Shown here: positions 8,155 to 16,900 of the stretch, piece after piece
Layout of the letters: the number at the start of each line of letters is the position of its first letter
How positions within the stretch are numbered: position 1 is the stretch's first letter
Source: Curvibacter sp.
Lineage (GTDB): Bacteria; Pseudomonadota; Gammaproteobacteria; Burkholderiales; Burkholderiaceae_C
Direction of reading: 5' to 3'
Assembly: GCA_004293725.1 (NCBI GenBank)
Contig: REAW01000006.1
Location: forward strand, 62,001 to 126,000
Length of the DNA: 64,000 nucleotides
Made by a program: the position numbers and the translations under genes
The notes under the pieces: model-generated
Database searches by the model: none
Told to the model about the DNA's origin: nothing
What the model saw: the letters and a program-made list of their open reading frames with translations, nothing else

Positions 8155-8223
8155 ATACCTCAGAACCTGCCGGACAACCCGATGCAGGCTCATTTGAACC
8201 AAGCACAAGAGGACGACACCACC

Positions 8224-9747
8224 ATGGCTATTTACGCAGCACCCGGCGCCGCAGGCGCCAAGATTGCCTACAAGGCGCAGTACAACAACTTCATCGGCGG
8301 CAAGTTTGTGCCCCCGGTCAAAGGCCAGTACTTTGACGTAATCACCCCGGTCAGCGGCAAGGTCTACACCCAGGCCGCGCGCTCCACCGCAGAAGACATT
8401 GAGCTGGCACTGGACGCCGCCCATGCTGCGTCTGACGCCTGGGGCAAGACCGACGCCGCCACACGCAGCAATATCTTGCTCAAAATTGCCGACCGCATCG
8501 AACAAAACCTGGAGCTGCTGGCCTACGCTGAGACCGTGGATAACGGCAAAGCGATCCGCGAAACGCTCAACGCCGACATCCCGCTCACCGTGGACCACTT
8601 CCGCTACTTTGCGGGCTGCGTGCGTGCACAAGAAGGCGCATTGAGCAACATCGACGAGAACACCGTGGCGTACCACATCCAGGAACCGCTGGGCGTCGTG
8701 GGCCAGATCATTCCGTGGAACTTCCCCATTCTGATGGCAGCGTGGAAACTGGCCCCCGCCATTGGCGCAGGCAACTGCGTGGTGCTCAAGCCGGCTGAGT
8801 CCACACCCATTTCCATCCTGATCATGGCGGAGCTGATTGCCGACCTGCTGCCCCCCGGCGTGCTCAACATCGTCAACGGCTACGGCCGCGAGGCCGGCAT
8901 GCCGCTGGCCACCAGCAAACGCATTGCCAAGATTGCCTTCACGGGCTCCACCACCACCGGGCGCGTAATTGCGCAAGCTGCTGCCAACAACCTGATTCCG
9001 GCTACGCTGGAACTGGGTGGCAAGAGCCCCAACGTGTTCTTCGCCGACATCATGGACAAGGACGACGCGTTTCTGGACAAAGCCGTGGAAGGTCTGGTGC
9101 TGTTTGCCTTCAACCAGGGCGAGGTGTGCACCTGCCCTTCACGCGCGTTGATTCAAGAATCCATTTACGACAAGTTCATGGAGCGTGTGTTGAAGCGCGT
9201 AGCAGCGATCCAGCAAAAGAACCCGCTGGACACCGACAGCATGATGGGCGCACAGGCCAGCAAAGAGCAGCTGACCAAGATCTTGTCGTACCTGGACCTG
9301 GGCAAGCAGGAAGGTGCTGAAGTCCTCATCGGCGGCGGACAAGCCCACCTCGGTGGCGACCTCGAAGGTGGCTACTACGTGCAGCCCACGCTGTTCAAGG
9401 GCCACAACAAGATGCGCATCTTCCAGGAAGAAATCTTTGGCCCCGTGTTGGCTGTGACCACCTTCAAGGACGAAGCCGAAGCCCTGGCCATTGCCAACGA
9501 CACCTTGTACGGCCTGGGCGCGGGCGTGTGGAGCCGCAACGGCAACGTGGCCTATCGCATGGGCCGCGCCATCAAGGCAGGCCGTGTGTGGACCAACTGC
9601 TACCACGCCTACCCTGCGCACGCAGCGTTTGGTGGCTACAAGGAATCCGGCATCGGCCGCGAAACCCACAAGATGATGCTGGACCACTACCAGCAGACCA
9701 AGAACCTGCTGGTTTCGTACTCTGAGAACAAGCTGGGGTTCTTTTAA
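8224..9747 (+). CDS. NAD-dependent aldehyde dehydrogenase (acetaldehyde dehydrogenase, AldB/ExaC type)
   Basis: 507 residues. It oxidises aldehydes, most likely acetaldehyde, to the acid with NAD. Catalytic Cys302 (GEVCTCPS), general base Glu263 ([10 protein letters not shown]) and oxyanion Asn166 (PWNFP) are present, and the length fits. The ATG at 8224 is chosen because the family begins with a short xIYAAPGxxGA segment; the frame is open upstream without family similarity. A sigma-54 promoter and a divergent AcoR-type activator precede it and a DUF779 gene follows, the usual context for acetaldehyde dehydrogenases induced by acetoin, ethanol or short aldehydes. Confidence 0.95.
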   Translation: MAIYAAPGAAGAKIAYKAQYNNFIGGKFVPPVKGQYFDVITPVSGKVYTQAARSTAEDIELALDAAHAASDAWGKTDAATRSNILLKIADRIEQNLELLAYAETVDNGKAIRETLNADIPLTVDHFRYFAGCVRAQEGALSNIDENTVAYHIQEPLGVVGQIIPWNFPILMAAWKLAPAIGAGNCVVLKPAESTPISILIMAELIADLLPPGVLNIVNGYGREAGMPLATSKRIAKIAFTGSTTTGRVIAQAAANNLIPATLELGGKSPNVFFADIMDKDDAFLDKAVEGLVLFAFNQGEVCTCPSRALIQESIYDKFMERVLKRVAAIQQKNPLDTDSMMGAQASKEQLTKILSYLDLGKQEGAEVLIGGGQAHLGGDLEGGYYVQPTLFKGHNKMRIFQEEIFGPVLAVTTFKDEAEALAIANDTLYGLGAGVWSRNGNVAYRMGRAIKAGRVWTNCYHAYPAHAAFGGYKESGIGRETHKMMLDHYQQTKNLLVSYSENKLGFF

Positions 9748-9805
9748 AGAGTTGCTTGAGCCCCTTCTCGCCGGAGGGGAAGCCACGCGGCTACCCAAGG
9801 GGCGC

Positions 9806-9976
9806 CCACCTCATACTGGAGTACCAGAAATCGGTGGTCACCCCTTGGGAATCCACGTGGCGTTTTTGCTATTGAGTGTAGAGCGATAGCACTCCAACGC
9901 CCCAGCTTGGGGGGCTGTGTGGGTGGACACCGATTTCTGGTACCCCAGTATGAGGTGGCCACCCACACAGCCCCCC
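9806..9976. repeat. Two interlocked inverted repeats between aldehyde dehydrogenase and DUF779 genes
   Basis: Outer pair: 9806-9836 is complementary to 9928-9958 over 30 of 31 bases. Inner pair: GGGGGGCTGTGTGGGTGG at 9909-9926 is perfectly complementary to 9959-9976. The right arm of the first pair is the loop of the second, so in a simple transcript the two stems exclude each other unless a pseudoknot forms. The pair fills most of the 266-base gap between the two genes and could be a regulatory structure or a decayed mobile repeat. Confidence 0.75.
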
Positions 9977-10013
9977 ACGCAGCGAGCGCCAACAACACAA
10001 CGGAGACAAAACC

Positions 10014-10391
10014 ATGGTCGACAAAGTCATAGCCACCCCCGCTGCCCTGGAACTCGTGGCCTTTCTCAAAACCAAACACGGCCCCGACCTCATGTTTCAC
10101 CAAAGCGGTGGTTGCTGCGACAACAGCGCAGCCAACTGCTATTTGCCCGGCGAAATCACCATGGGCGCGGGTGATGTGTACCTGGGCGACATCGGTGGCA
10201 GCCCGTTTTACATTGGCATTGGCCAGTACGAATACTGGAAACACACCCAACTCATCATCGACGTGATCGAAGGCCATGGCGGCACCTTCTCCCTTGAAGG
10301 GCCCGAGGGCAAGGCCTTTCACACCCGTTCTCGGGTGTTTACCGATGCAGAGTTGGCAGAGCTGGGAATAGCAAAACCACAGGCCCAGTAG
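10014..10391 (+). CDS. DUF779 protein
   Basis: 125 residues. The pattern GGCCDNSAANCYLPGE at about residues 32-47, followed by GDVYLGDIGGSPFYIG, is characteristic of DUF779, a small cytoplasmic family often placed directly after acetaldehyde dehydrogenase genes. The Cys-rich motif suggests metal or redox chemistry, but no function is established to my knowledge. It shares the strand with the dehydrogenase but is separated by 266 bases holding two interlocked inverted repeats, so its level may be set separately. Confidence 0.9.
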   Translation: MVDKVIATPAALELVAFLKTKHGPDLMFHQSGGCCDNSAANCYLPGEITMGAGDVYLGDIGGSPFYIGIGQYEYWKHTQLIIDVIEGHGGTFSLEGPEGKAFHTRSRVFTDAELAELGIAKPQAQ

Positions 10392-10430
10392 AACTTAATA
10401 GCCAAATTGGCATGGAGCCCATATGGGACG

Positions 10431-10466
10431 TGCGCAAGTAGCTACAAAAACAATAGCGTTTATTGC
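10431..10466 (-). repeat. Dispersed Comamonadaceae-type repeat, copy 2
   Basis: On the minus strand it contains ACGCTATTG, then GTAGCTACTTGCGCA, and overlaps the TAA stop of the DUF1501 gene (10460-10462). A perfect palindrome CCCATATGGG lies just beyond it at 10418-10427. The copy sits between the convergent DUF779 and DUF1501 genes. Confidence 0.55.
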
Positions 10467-11998
10467 ATGAATCCAAGATCGGTTGGATAGTCAGGCCGCC
10501 CGGCAGCGGTGCCGAAGTTGGTAATCTTGGGCAACACCCCCGGCATCTCGGCATCGGTCACGCCAAACCACTTGGCCAGCGTGGCGGCGTACTGGTCGGT
10601 TGATGTGCGTGGCAACAACCGCCCCTGGCCTACATGCCATGCGTTCTCGGGCAGGTAGTTGCCGCCACCGTCCCTGGTGTCACTCACGCTGATCGGGGGC
10701 GCCACGCCGTAAAAGCGCTGGCCATTTACCGCACCGCCCACCACCATGTGGTGGCTGCCCCAGCCGTGGTCGGAGCCGTCGCCATTGGAGGCCAGCGTGC
10801 GACCAAAATCCGACGCGGTAAACGCTGTGACCTGGTTGGCGACCCCCAGCTCCTCGGTAGCCTGGTAGAAGGCCGTCATGGCGTTACTCAAGCGGCTCAT
10901 CAAGGTGGTTTGTTGCGCCACCAGGTTGTCGTGCAGATCAAAGCCCCCCATGGATACAAAGAACACCTGGCGCCGCGCGCCCAGCACACTGCGCCCCTTG
11001 ATCAGGCGCGCCACCATCTGCAATTGCGCGGCCAGGCCATCTGTCCCAAACTGCGCGGTATTGAAGGGTCGTTGATTGGGTGCGCTTCCATAGATCGAAG
11101 GACTCAACGCCAACGCATTGGTAACCGAGGCTTCGGCGGCCAATGCACGTCCGGTCACTATTTTGTATTCGTTCTCCAGCACATGGGTACGCCCCTGGCG
11201 AAGCAGGGTATCGATCGTGCTGCGCACCATGGATGAACCGTACACGGTGTTATCGGTGGCGGGCCGGATTTTGATGGCCCCCGAGGTGCTGACCTGGTAT
11301 TGCAGTGCGGTGTCGCCCGACAAAAACACGGCATTGCCCGACACCGACATGCAGGTGAACAGCGAATTGCTGTTGAGGTTGTCTTGCAGTACCAGATCGC
11401 CCATGTTGCCGCCCCAGCCCACCGTGGACCCCTCGGGCGACGATGATTGCCAGAGCGACTGCTGGTCATTGTGCGAAAAAAGCTGGGGCGGACGCGGGTA
11501 AAGCGTGCGGTTGTTGCTGTTGTACTGGGCACGCGTGAGCGGCACCACCAAGGGCCCCACATTCAGCTGCACTGCAGCCTTGCCCGTGTTGAACAAACCG
11601 GTCAGGCCGGTCATGGCGGGGTGAAAGGCAAATTCCCGGTTCATCGCGCCCAGTGCATCCACCGGTGGGGCCAGGGGTGTTAGCCGCGTGGGAGTGAGTG
11701 CCGCCTTGGCCAGGGCAATGCCGCCGGCCGTTTGTCCGGCGCCGCCGCCGCGAATGGTGTTGTAGAGGTTGTAGCTCGGGTCGTCATAGGCCATGACGGT
11801 GTTGGCATAGTCATTGCCCCCAAACATGAAGACGCAGACCAGCGCTTTGTAGTCGCCAGCAGGGGCATTGAAGGCTGCGGCCTCACCAATGGCAGCGAGG
11901 TTGAGAGCGAAGGGCAAGGCGGTACCCGTCAGGGCGAGCTGGCCACTGCGGCGCAAAAAGGCGCGGCGTGTTTGGAGTTCGGGCGAAAGCAACGGCAT
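10460..11998 (-). CDS. DUF1501 protein, Tat-exported
   Basis: 512 residues. The N-terminus has a twin-arginine signal (TRRAFLRRSGQLALTG near residues 10-25) and an Ala-rich hydrophobic stretch. The body matches DUF1501, an alkaline-phosphatase/sulfatase-like fold: VFMFGGNDYANTV early, and FVSMGGFDLHDNL plus ASDFGRTLASNGDGSDHGWG later, with Asp and His residues typical of metal sites in that superfamily. The substrate is unknown. It lies 9 bases downstream of a DUF1800 gene; the two families almost always occur as a pair, which suggests a two-component periplasmic or surface system. Confidence 0.93.
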   Translation of the reverse strand: MPLLSPELQTRRAFLRRSGQLALTGTALPFALNLAAIGEAAAFNAPAGDYKALVCVFMFGGNDYANTVMAYDDPSYNLYNTIRGGGAGQTAGGIALAKAALTPTRLTPLAPPVDALGAMNREFAFHPAMTGLTGLFNTGKAAVQLNVGPLVVPLTRAQYNSNNRTLYPRPPQLFSHNDQQSLWQSSSPEGSTVGWGGNMGDLVLQDNLNSNSLFTCMSVSGNAVFLSGDTALQYQVSTSGAIKIRPATDNTVYGSSMVRSTIDTLLRQGRTHVLENEYKIVTGRALAAEASVTNALALSPSIYGSAPNQRPFNTAQFGTDGLAAQLQMVARLIKGRSVLGARRQVFFVSMGGFDLHDNLVAQQTTLMSRLSNAMTAFYQATEELGVANQVTAFTASDFGRTLASNGDGSDHGWGSHHMVVGGAVNGQRFYGVAPPISVSDTRDGGGNYLPENAWHVGQGRLLPRTSTDQYAATLAKWFGVTDAEMPGVLPKITNFGTAAGRPDYPTDLGFMQ

Positions 11999-12007
11999 AG
12001 GAGCCCC

Positions 12008-13807
12008 TTATTTTTGAATCAGGTATTCGGGGCAGGCCATCACCATCAGCACGGCCGCGCACACGCGCTGGCGCTTGGTATTGGCCGAAGTGCCAGAGTT
12101 CACAGCCACACCCAGCAGACCGTTGGCAATCGCCGTTTGGGTTGCGGGCGACAACTGTCCAGCACACAACAACAGGTTGAGCTTGCGCACCAGGGCCGCC
12201 GGGTCCAGCACCAAGGTGAGCTCGGTGCTATAGGCCGCGTAAATGTCCCTGCTATTGAACCCCGAATCGATCACACCCATCATGAAGTTGAGGTAGCCCC
12301 CCACACTGCTTTCGGTCACCAACTGAAACTCGGGCGCCACTTTGCCTGCACTCAGCGCAGTGCCGGGAGGCACATACCCTGGGCGAAAGAAGTTGAACAC
12401 CGACGGCGAGCGCAACGGGCTCTGGCCAAGCTGGCTGCCGGCGTTGCTCAGATCACCAATCTTCCAGGCACCGCTGGCAGAGCCCACGCCAAACGTACGC
12501 CCCCATTGCACCAGTCGCACCATGGGCTCACGCAACTTGCCGTACTCCGGCGCCGTGAGGCCGGTGGCGTTGCGCGCCTCGGCATCCAAAACAATAGCGG
12601 CGAACACAAACGCCAGGTCACCGCGCTGGCCCTGGCCGTTGTCGGCAAACACGGCCGCCACGCGGGCCACATACTGCGGACTGGGGTTGCTGGTTACCAG
12701 GCGCTGGATCATTTGCTTGCAAAAGAAGGGCGCAGTGTTCGGGTGGTTAAACAGGGCATCCAGTGCGGTCTTCAGCGCCGCTGGGGCCGGGGTGTCCGCG
12801 TCAATGATGGTGTTGAGAAACTCGACTCGCTCCGGGGAGTGGTCAGTGGCCGTCAAGCGCATGGGCAGGCGGGCAAAGGCCGTATTTCCAACGGTATTGC
12901 CGTTGGCGGTGACGTTGACGTTTTGGCTCATGTCCACGTCGTAGCCGGTAAACACACGTGCCAAGTTGCTCACGTCGCTGGAGGTGTAGGTTTCTTGGGG
13001 GTTGCCGCTGCCATCGAGCTTGAGCGTGCCATCGTTGTTGAGCAGGTGCAGGCCCACCGTGAACAGCTGCATGACCTCACGGGCGTAGTTTTCATCGGGT
13101 TGGCGACCCGACGAGTTTCCTTTTTTGTTGCCCTTGGTGTTGAGGTAGTAGCCCATGGCCACGTTCAGCGTCACCGCCTCCAGCAGCGCACGGAAATTGC
13201 CAAACGAAAAGGCACACAAAGTGTCCCAGTAGTGCGCCATGGCGTGGCTGCGCCAGCGAAAGTCCAGACCGCTGAGCGAGACCACAAAGAACTCCGAGAG
13301 TGCCAGCCCCATGCGCTTGCGCATGGGGTCGTTGGCCGTCATGAGCTGCTGCCACGCCATGTAGTCGCCGGGGTAGCTTTGGTCGTAATAGTTGTTGGTG
13401 TTGAAGGGGTCGCCGTAGCCCTGGCTATTGAGCCAATCCCAGCCTTTGGTGCCAAAGTGTGTACCCACCTGCCGCTCTATCCATCCGGCGTACCCTAGGC
13501 TTCGCACCTGGGCAATGTCTGCATCATTGGCGGAAAACTGGGCCTGCTGCAAAAAACGCGAGGCTTGCTCGTCGCTGATGCTGACGCCGCTCAAGGCACT
13601 GGCAGCGGCCAGGCCCGCCAGAGAAATGGTGCGGCCACCGGTGGGGGTGGCCATGGCGCCACCATCGCTACCCGCGCCACTGCCGCAGGCGGCCAGGGCG
13701 GCAGCGGCTGCCAGGGCAACAGCGGTGAGGGCACCAGACTCCAGTCGGGTAGTGCCGGGGGAAGGGGGGGCCGTTGCGGCATCGGCCTCGTCCACAAACT
13801 CGCGCAT
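12008..13807 (-). CDS. DUF1800 protein, probable lipoprotein
   Basis: 599 residues. A hydrophobic segment ends in a lipobox-like LAAC with Cys41, so lipid anchoring is likely, although the signal is preceded by an unusually long hydrophilic leader of about 25 residues. DUF1800 features include EASRFLxQAxF-like text (DEQASRFLQQAQFSAND), ENYAREVMQLFTVGLHLLN and the late FLNTIIDADTPAPAALKTALDALFNHPNTAPFF. Function is unknown. GGAGCC lies 7 bases before the ATG. It is the first gene of the DUF1800-DUF1501 operon and is divergent from a hybrid histidine kinase, 188 bases away. Confidence 0.92.
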   Translation of the reverse strand: MREFVDEADAATAPPSPGTTRLESGALTAVALAAAAALAACGSGAGSDGGAMATPTGGRTISLAGLAAASALSGVSISDEQASRFLQQAQFSANDADIAQVRSLGYAGWIERQVGTHFGTKGWDWLNSQGYGDPFNTNNYYDQSYPGDYMAWQQLMTANDPMRKRMGLALSEFFVVSLSGLDFRWRSHAMAHYWDTLCAFSFGNFRALLEAVTLNVAMGYYLNTKGNKKGNSSGRQPDENYAREVMQLFTVGLHLLNNDGTLKLDGSGNPQETYTSSDVSNLARVFTGYDVDMSQNVNVTANGNTVGNTAFARLPMRLTATDHSPERVEFLNTIIDADTPAPAALKTALDALFNHPNTAPFFCKQMIQRLVTSNPSPQYVARVAAVFADNGQGQRGDLAFVFAAIVLDAEARNATGLTAPEYGKLREPMVRLVQWGRTFGVGSASGAWKIGDLSNAGSQLGQSPLRSPSVFNFFRPGYVPPGTALSAGKVAPEFQLVTESSVGGYLNFMMGVIDSGFNSRDIYAAYSTELTLVLDPAALVRKLNLLLCAGQLSPATQTAIANGLLGVAVNSGTSANTKRQRVCAAVLMVMACPEYLIQK

Positions 13808-13995
13808 ACAGGCTCCAAATAGGAGTAAACAGGCTGCGAAGGTTAGCGAGGCCCGCCCACGGCGACCAGCAGTCTTACAAAGAATTACCCGGGCAAACCT
13901 TTGCGTTGGGCCGTCGCTGCATGTGGTTCCTCTTCACCAGAGAGCCAAACTGGGGGCAAAATGCACGACAAGGTCACTCTTGATGGAGTCAATGC

Positions 13996-16900
13996 ATGGC
14001 GGGCAACACAACCAAATGGCTTCGTTCGGGCGCATGGCAGCCGATAGTCGTTTTTTTGGCGGGTCTTGCACTGTCCATCGCCATCGCCACGTGGTTGCAC
14101 CGCGAGATCGCATCTGAAGCGCAAAAGGAGTTCACGCGCTTGAGCGAGCGCACTGCAGCGGACATTGTTGCCCGATTTAGCAGGCCCATTTACGGACTGA
14201 ATGGCGCCAAAGGCGTATACGCCGCCAGCCAAACGGTGCAGCGTGACGAGTTTCGCCGGTACGTCGCGTCGCGTGACGTGGCCACCGAGTTCCCTGGCGT
14301 GCGCGGTTTCGGCTTTATCCAGCAAGTCATGAAGCGCGACTTGGAAACCTTTCTTTGGTACGAGCGGCTGGATGATGCCCCCGACCTGGCAGTGCAGCAG
14401 TTGGCTGACACCAGCCACGAGGACTTGCTGATCATCAAATTTATTGAGCCTGCGGCTAACAATGCAGGGGCTCTGGGGCTGGACATAGGGTCTGAGCCGG
14501 TGCGTCGGGCGGGCGCCATGCAAGCCATGGATACCGGTAAACCCGCCATTTCCGGGGGCATTACCCTGGTGCAGGCAGACAAAAAGACGCTAGGCGTTTT
14601 GCTCTTTGTTCCGGTGTATGGGAACGAAAGCAAAACCAACACGGCGGAAGAGCGGCGCGCTGCATTGGTGGGGTTGCTCTATGCGCCCATCGTTGTTGCC
14701 GAGTTGATGGAGGGAATTCCGGACGTGGCATCTGGCAGACTGGATTTTGAAATTATTGACTCCCCCTTGGCTACGCCCGAGGGCGCTGTGTTGTATGACG
14801 CAGACAACCACCTGCAAACCGCGCGCGACGCTGGAAAAGCCGCAGGGGAAGACCGCGACTATTTCGTGCAGCAAGCTCTGCACTTACCAGGCCGTGAATT
14901 GACGTTGAACATGCAAAGCACCGCAGTGTTTGACAACTCCATTCAATACCAAACACCGTGGCTAGTGCTGCTGGGCGGCAGCCTGCTCAGTGCCTTGCTC
15001 GCCTTCACCATGCGCCAGCAGACCACGGGGCGCCAGCGCGCCGAGACGCGGGCACGGGCCATGACCAAAGACCTGGATCAACTCGCGGCGGTGGTGCGGC
15101 ATACCTCCAACGCGGTTGTCATTACCGATGTGCAACGCCGCGTAACCTGGGTCAACGCGGGGTTTGAGCGGGTTAGCGGCTACATGGCGCAAGAAGCCAT
15201 CGGCCGATCTCCTGGCGAAATGTTGCAATGCGCGGATACCGACCCGCAGACCATTGCAGAGTTGCGCGACGCACTGGGCCGTCAGATACCGTATAAGGGC
15301 ACGCTTCTAAACCAGGCCAAGGACGGCACCCGCTACTGGGTGGAGCTTGAAATTCAGCCATTGCGGGACGCCGCAGGCGCGCTAACGGGCTTTATGGCCA
15401 TCGAATCCGATGTCACCCAGCGCAGGGAAAACCGCGCACGGCTGGAAGCCGCGCTGCGCGACAGCGATGCTTTGCTGGGCACCATGAACCTGCATGCGAT
15501 TATTTCAACCACCGATCGCCACGGCGTGATCACTGAAGTGAACGATGCCTTTTGCACCACTAGCGGCTATACCCGCGAAGAGCTGATCGGGCAACACCAC
15601 CGCATCGTCAACTCCGGCACCCACACCGCTGAATTTTGGGTGGACATGTGGAAGTGCATTGAGACCGGCATGCCCTGGCGGGGCGAGCTGTGCAACCGCG
15701 CCAAAGATGGCCGCCTTTTCTGGGTGGACACATTTATTGCACCATTTATTGGCGACGATGGGCAAATCGCAAAATACATATCGATTCGTACCGACATCAC
15801 CTACAGCAAACAAGCCCAGGAAGACGCCGTGCGCAGCTCGGTGTTGCTGCGTGGCTCCATTGAAGCCATAGACGAAGCCTTTATTTTGTTTGACCCGCAA
15901 GACCGCTTGGTGTTTTGCAACGAGAAGTACCGCCAGACTTACCAGGAGGTGGCGCACCTGATGGTGCCCGGGGCGCGGTTTGAAGACATCATTCGCGCCG
16001 GGGCCGAGATGGGCCAGTACGCGGCGGCGATTGGCCGTGTGGATGAGTGGGTAGCCGAGCGGATGGCGGCCCATTTGTCGGGCACCACGGCGCTGGTGCA
16101 GCGCCTGGCCAACGGACGCAGCCTGCGCATCATCGAGCGCAAACTGGCCGATGGGCATATTGTGGGTTTCCGCATCGACATTACGGAGTTGACGCAAGCC
16201 ACCGAGGCGGCCCAAGCGGCATCTCAGGCCAAGAGCCAGTTTTTGGCCAACATGAGCCACGAAATTCGCACGCCCATGAATGCCATTTTGGGCATGCTGG
16301 CACTGCTGCGCAAGACCGACCTCACCCCCCGCCAGGCCGACTACACCCACAAGAGCCAGGGGGCTGCCCGTGCACTGCTGGGCCTGCTCAATGAGATTTT
16401 GGACTTCTCCAAAATCGAAGCCGGCAAGATGACGCTGGACCCGCACCCCTTCTCGGTCGACCAACTGCTGCGCGATCTTTCCGTGATTTTGTCGACCAAT
16501 GTGGGCGAGAAGTCGGTGGAGGTGTTGTTCGACCTGGATCCGACCATGCCCCGGCAACTGGTGGGCGACGCCATGCGGCTGCAACAGATTTTGCTCAACC
16601 TGGGCAGCAATGCCATCAAGTTCACGGAAAAGGGCGAGGTGGTGCTCAGCATCCGCGTACAACAGCGCAGCGACGATGCGGTGACCCTGCAGTTCAGCAT
16701 TCGCGACACCGGCATTGGCATTGCCCCTGAAAACCAGGCCCGTATTTTCAGTGGCTTCACGCAGGCAGAGTCGTCCACCACCCGGCGCTTTGGCGGCACC
16801 GGTCTGGGCGTGGTTATTTGCCAGCGTTTTGTCACCATGATGGGGGGAACGCTGGAACTGGAAAGCACAGTAGGCCAAGGCAGCCGCTTCTTCTTTACCG

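Noticed and set aside
7918-8223. N-terminal extension of the aldehyde dehydrogenase frame
   Set aside because: The extension crosses the sigma-54 promoter and activator sites and has no similarity to the family; the start at 8224 matches the normal N-terminus.
11732-13498. 588-codon open frame on the plus strand across DUF1501 and DUF1800
   Set aside because: It is antisense to two recognised genes and spans their boundary; composition (His/Gly/Gln-rich) is that of a shadow.
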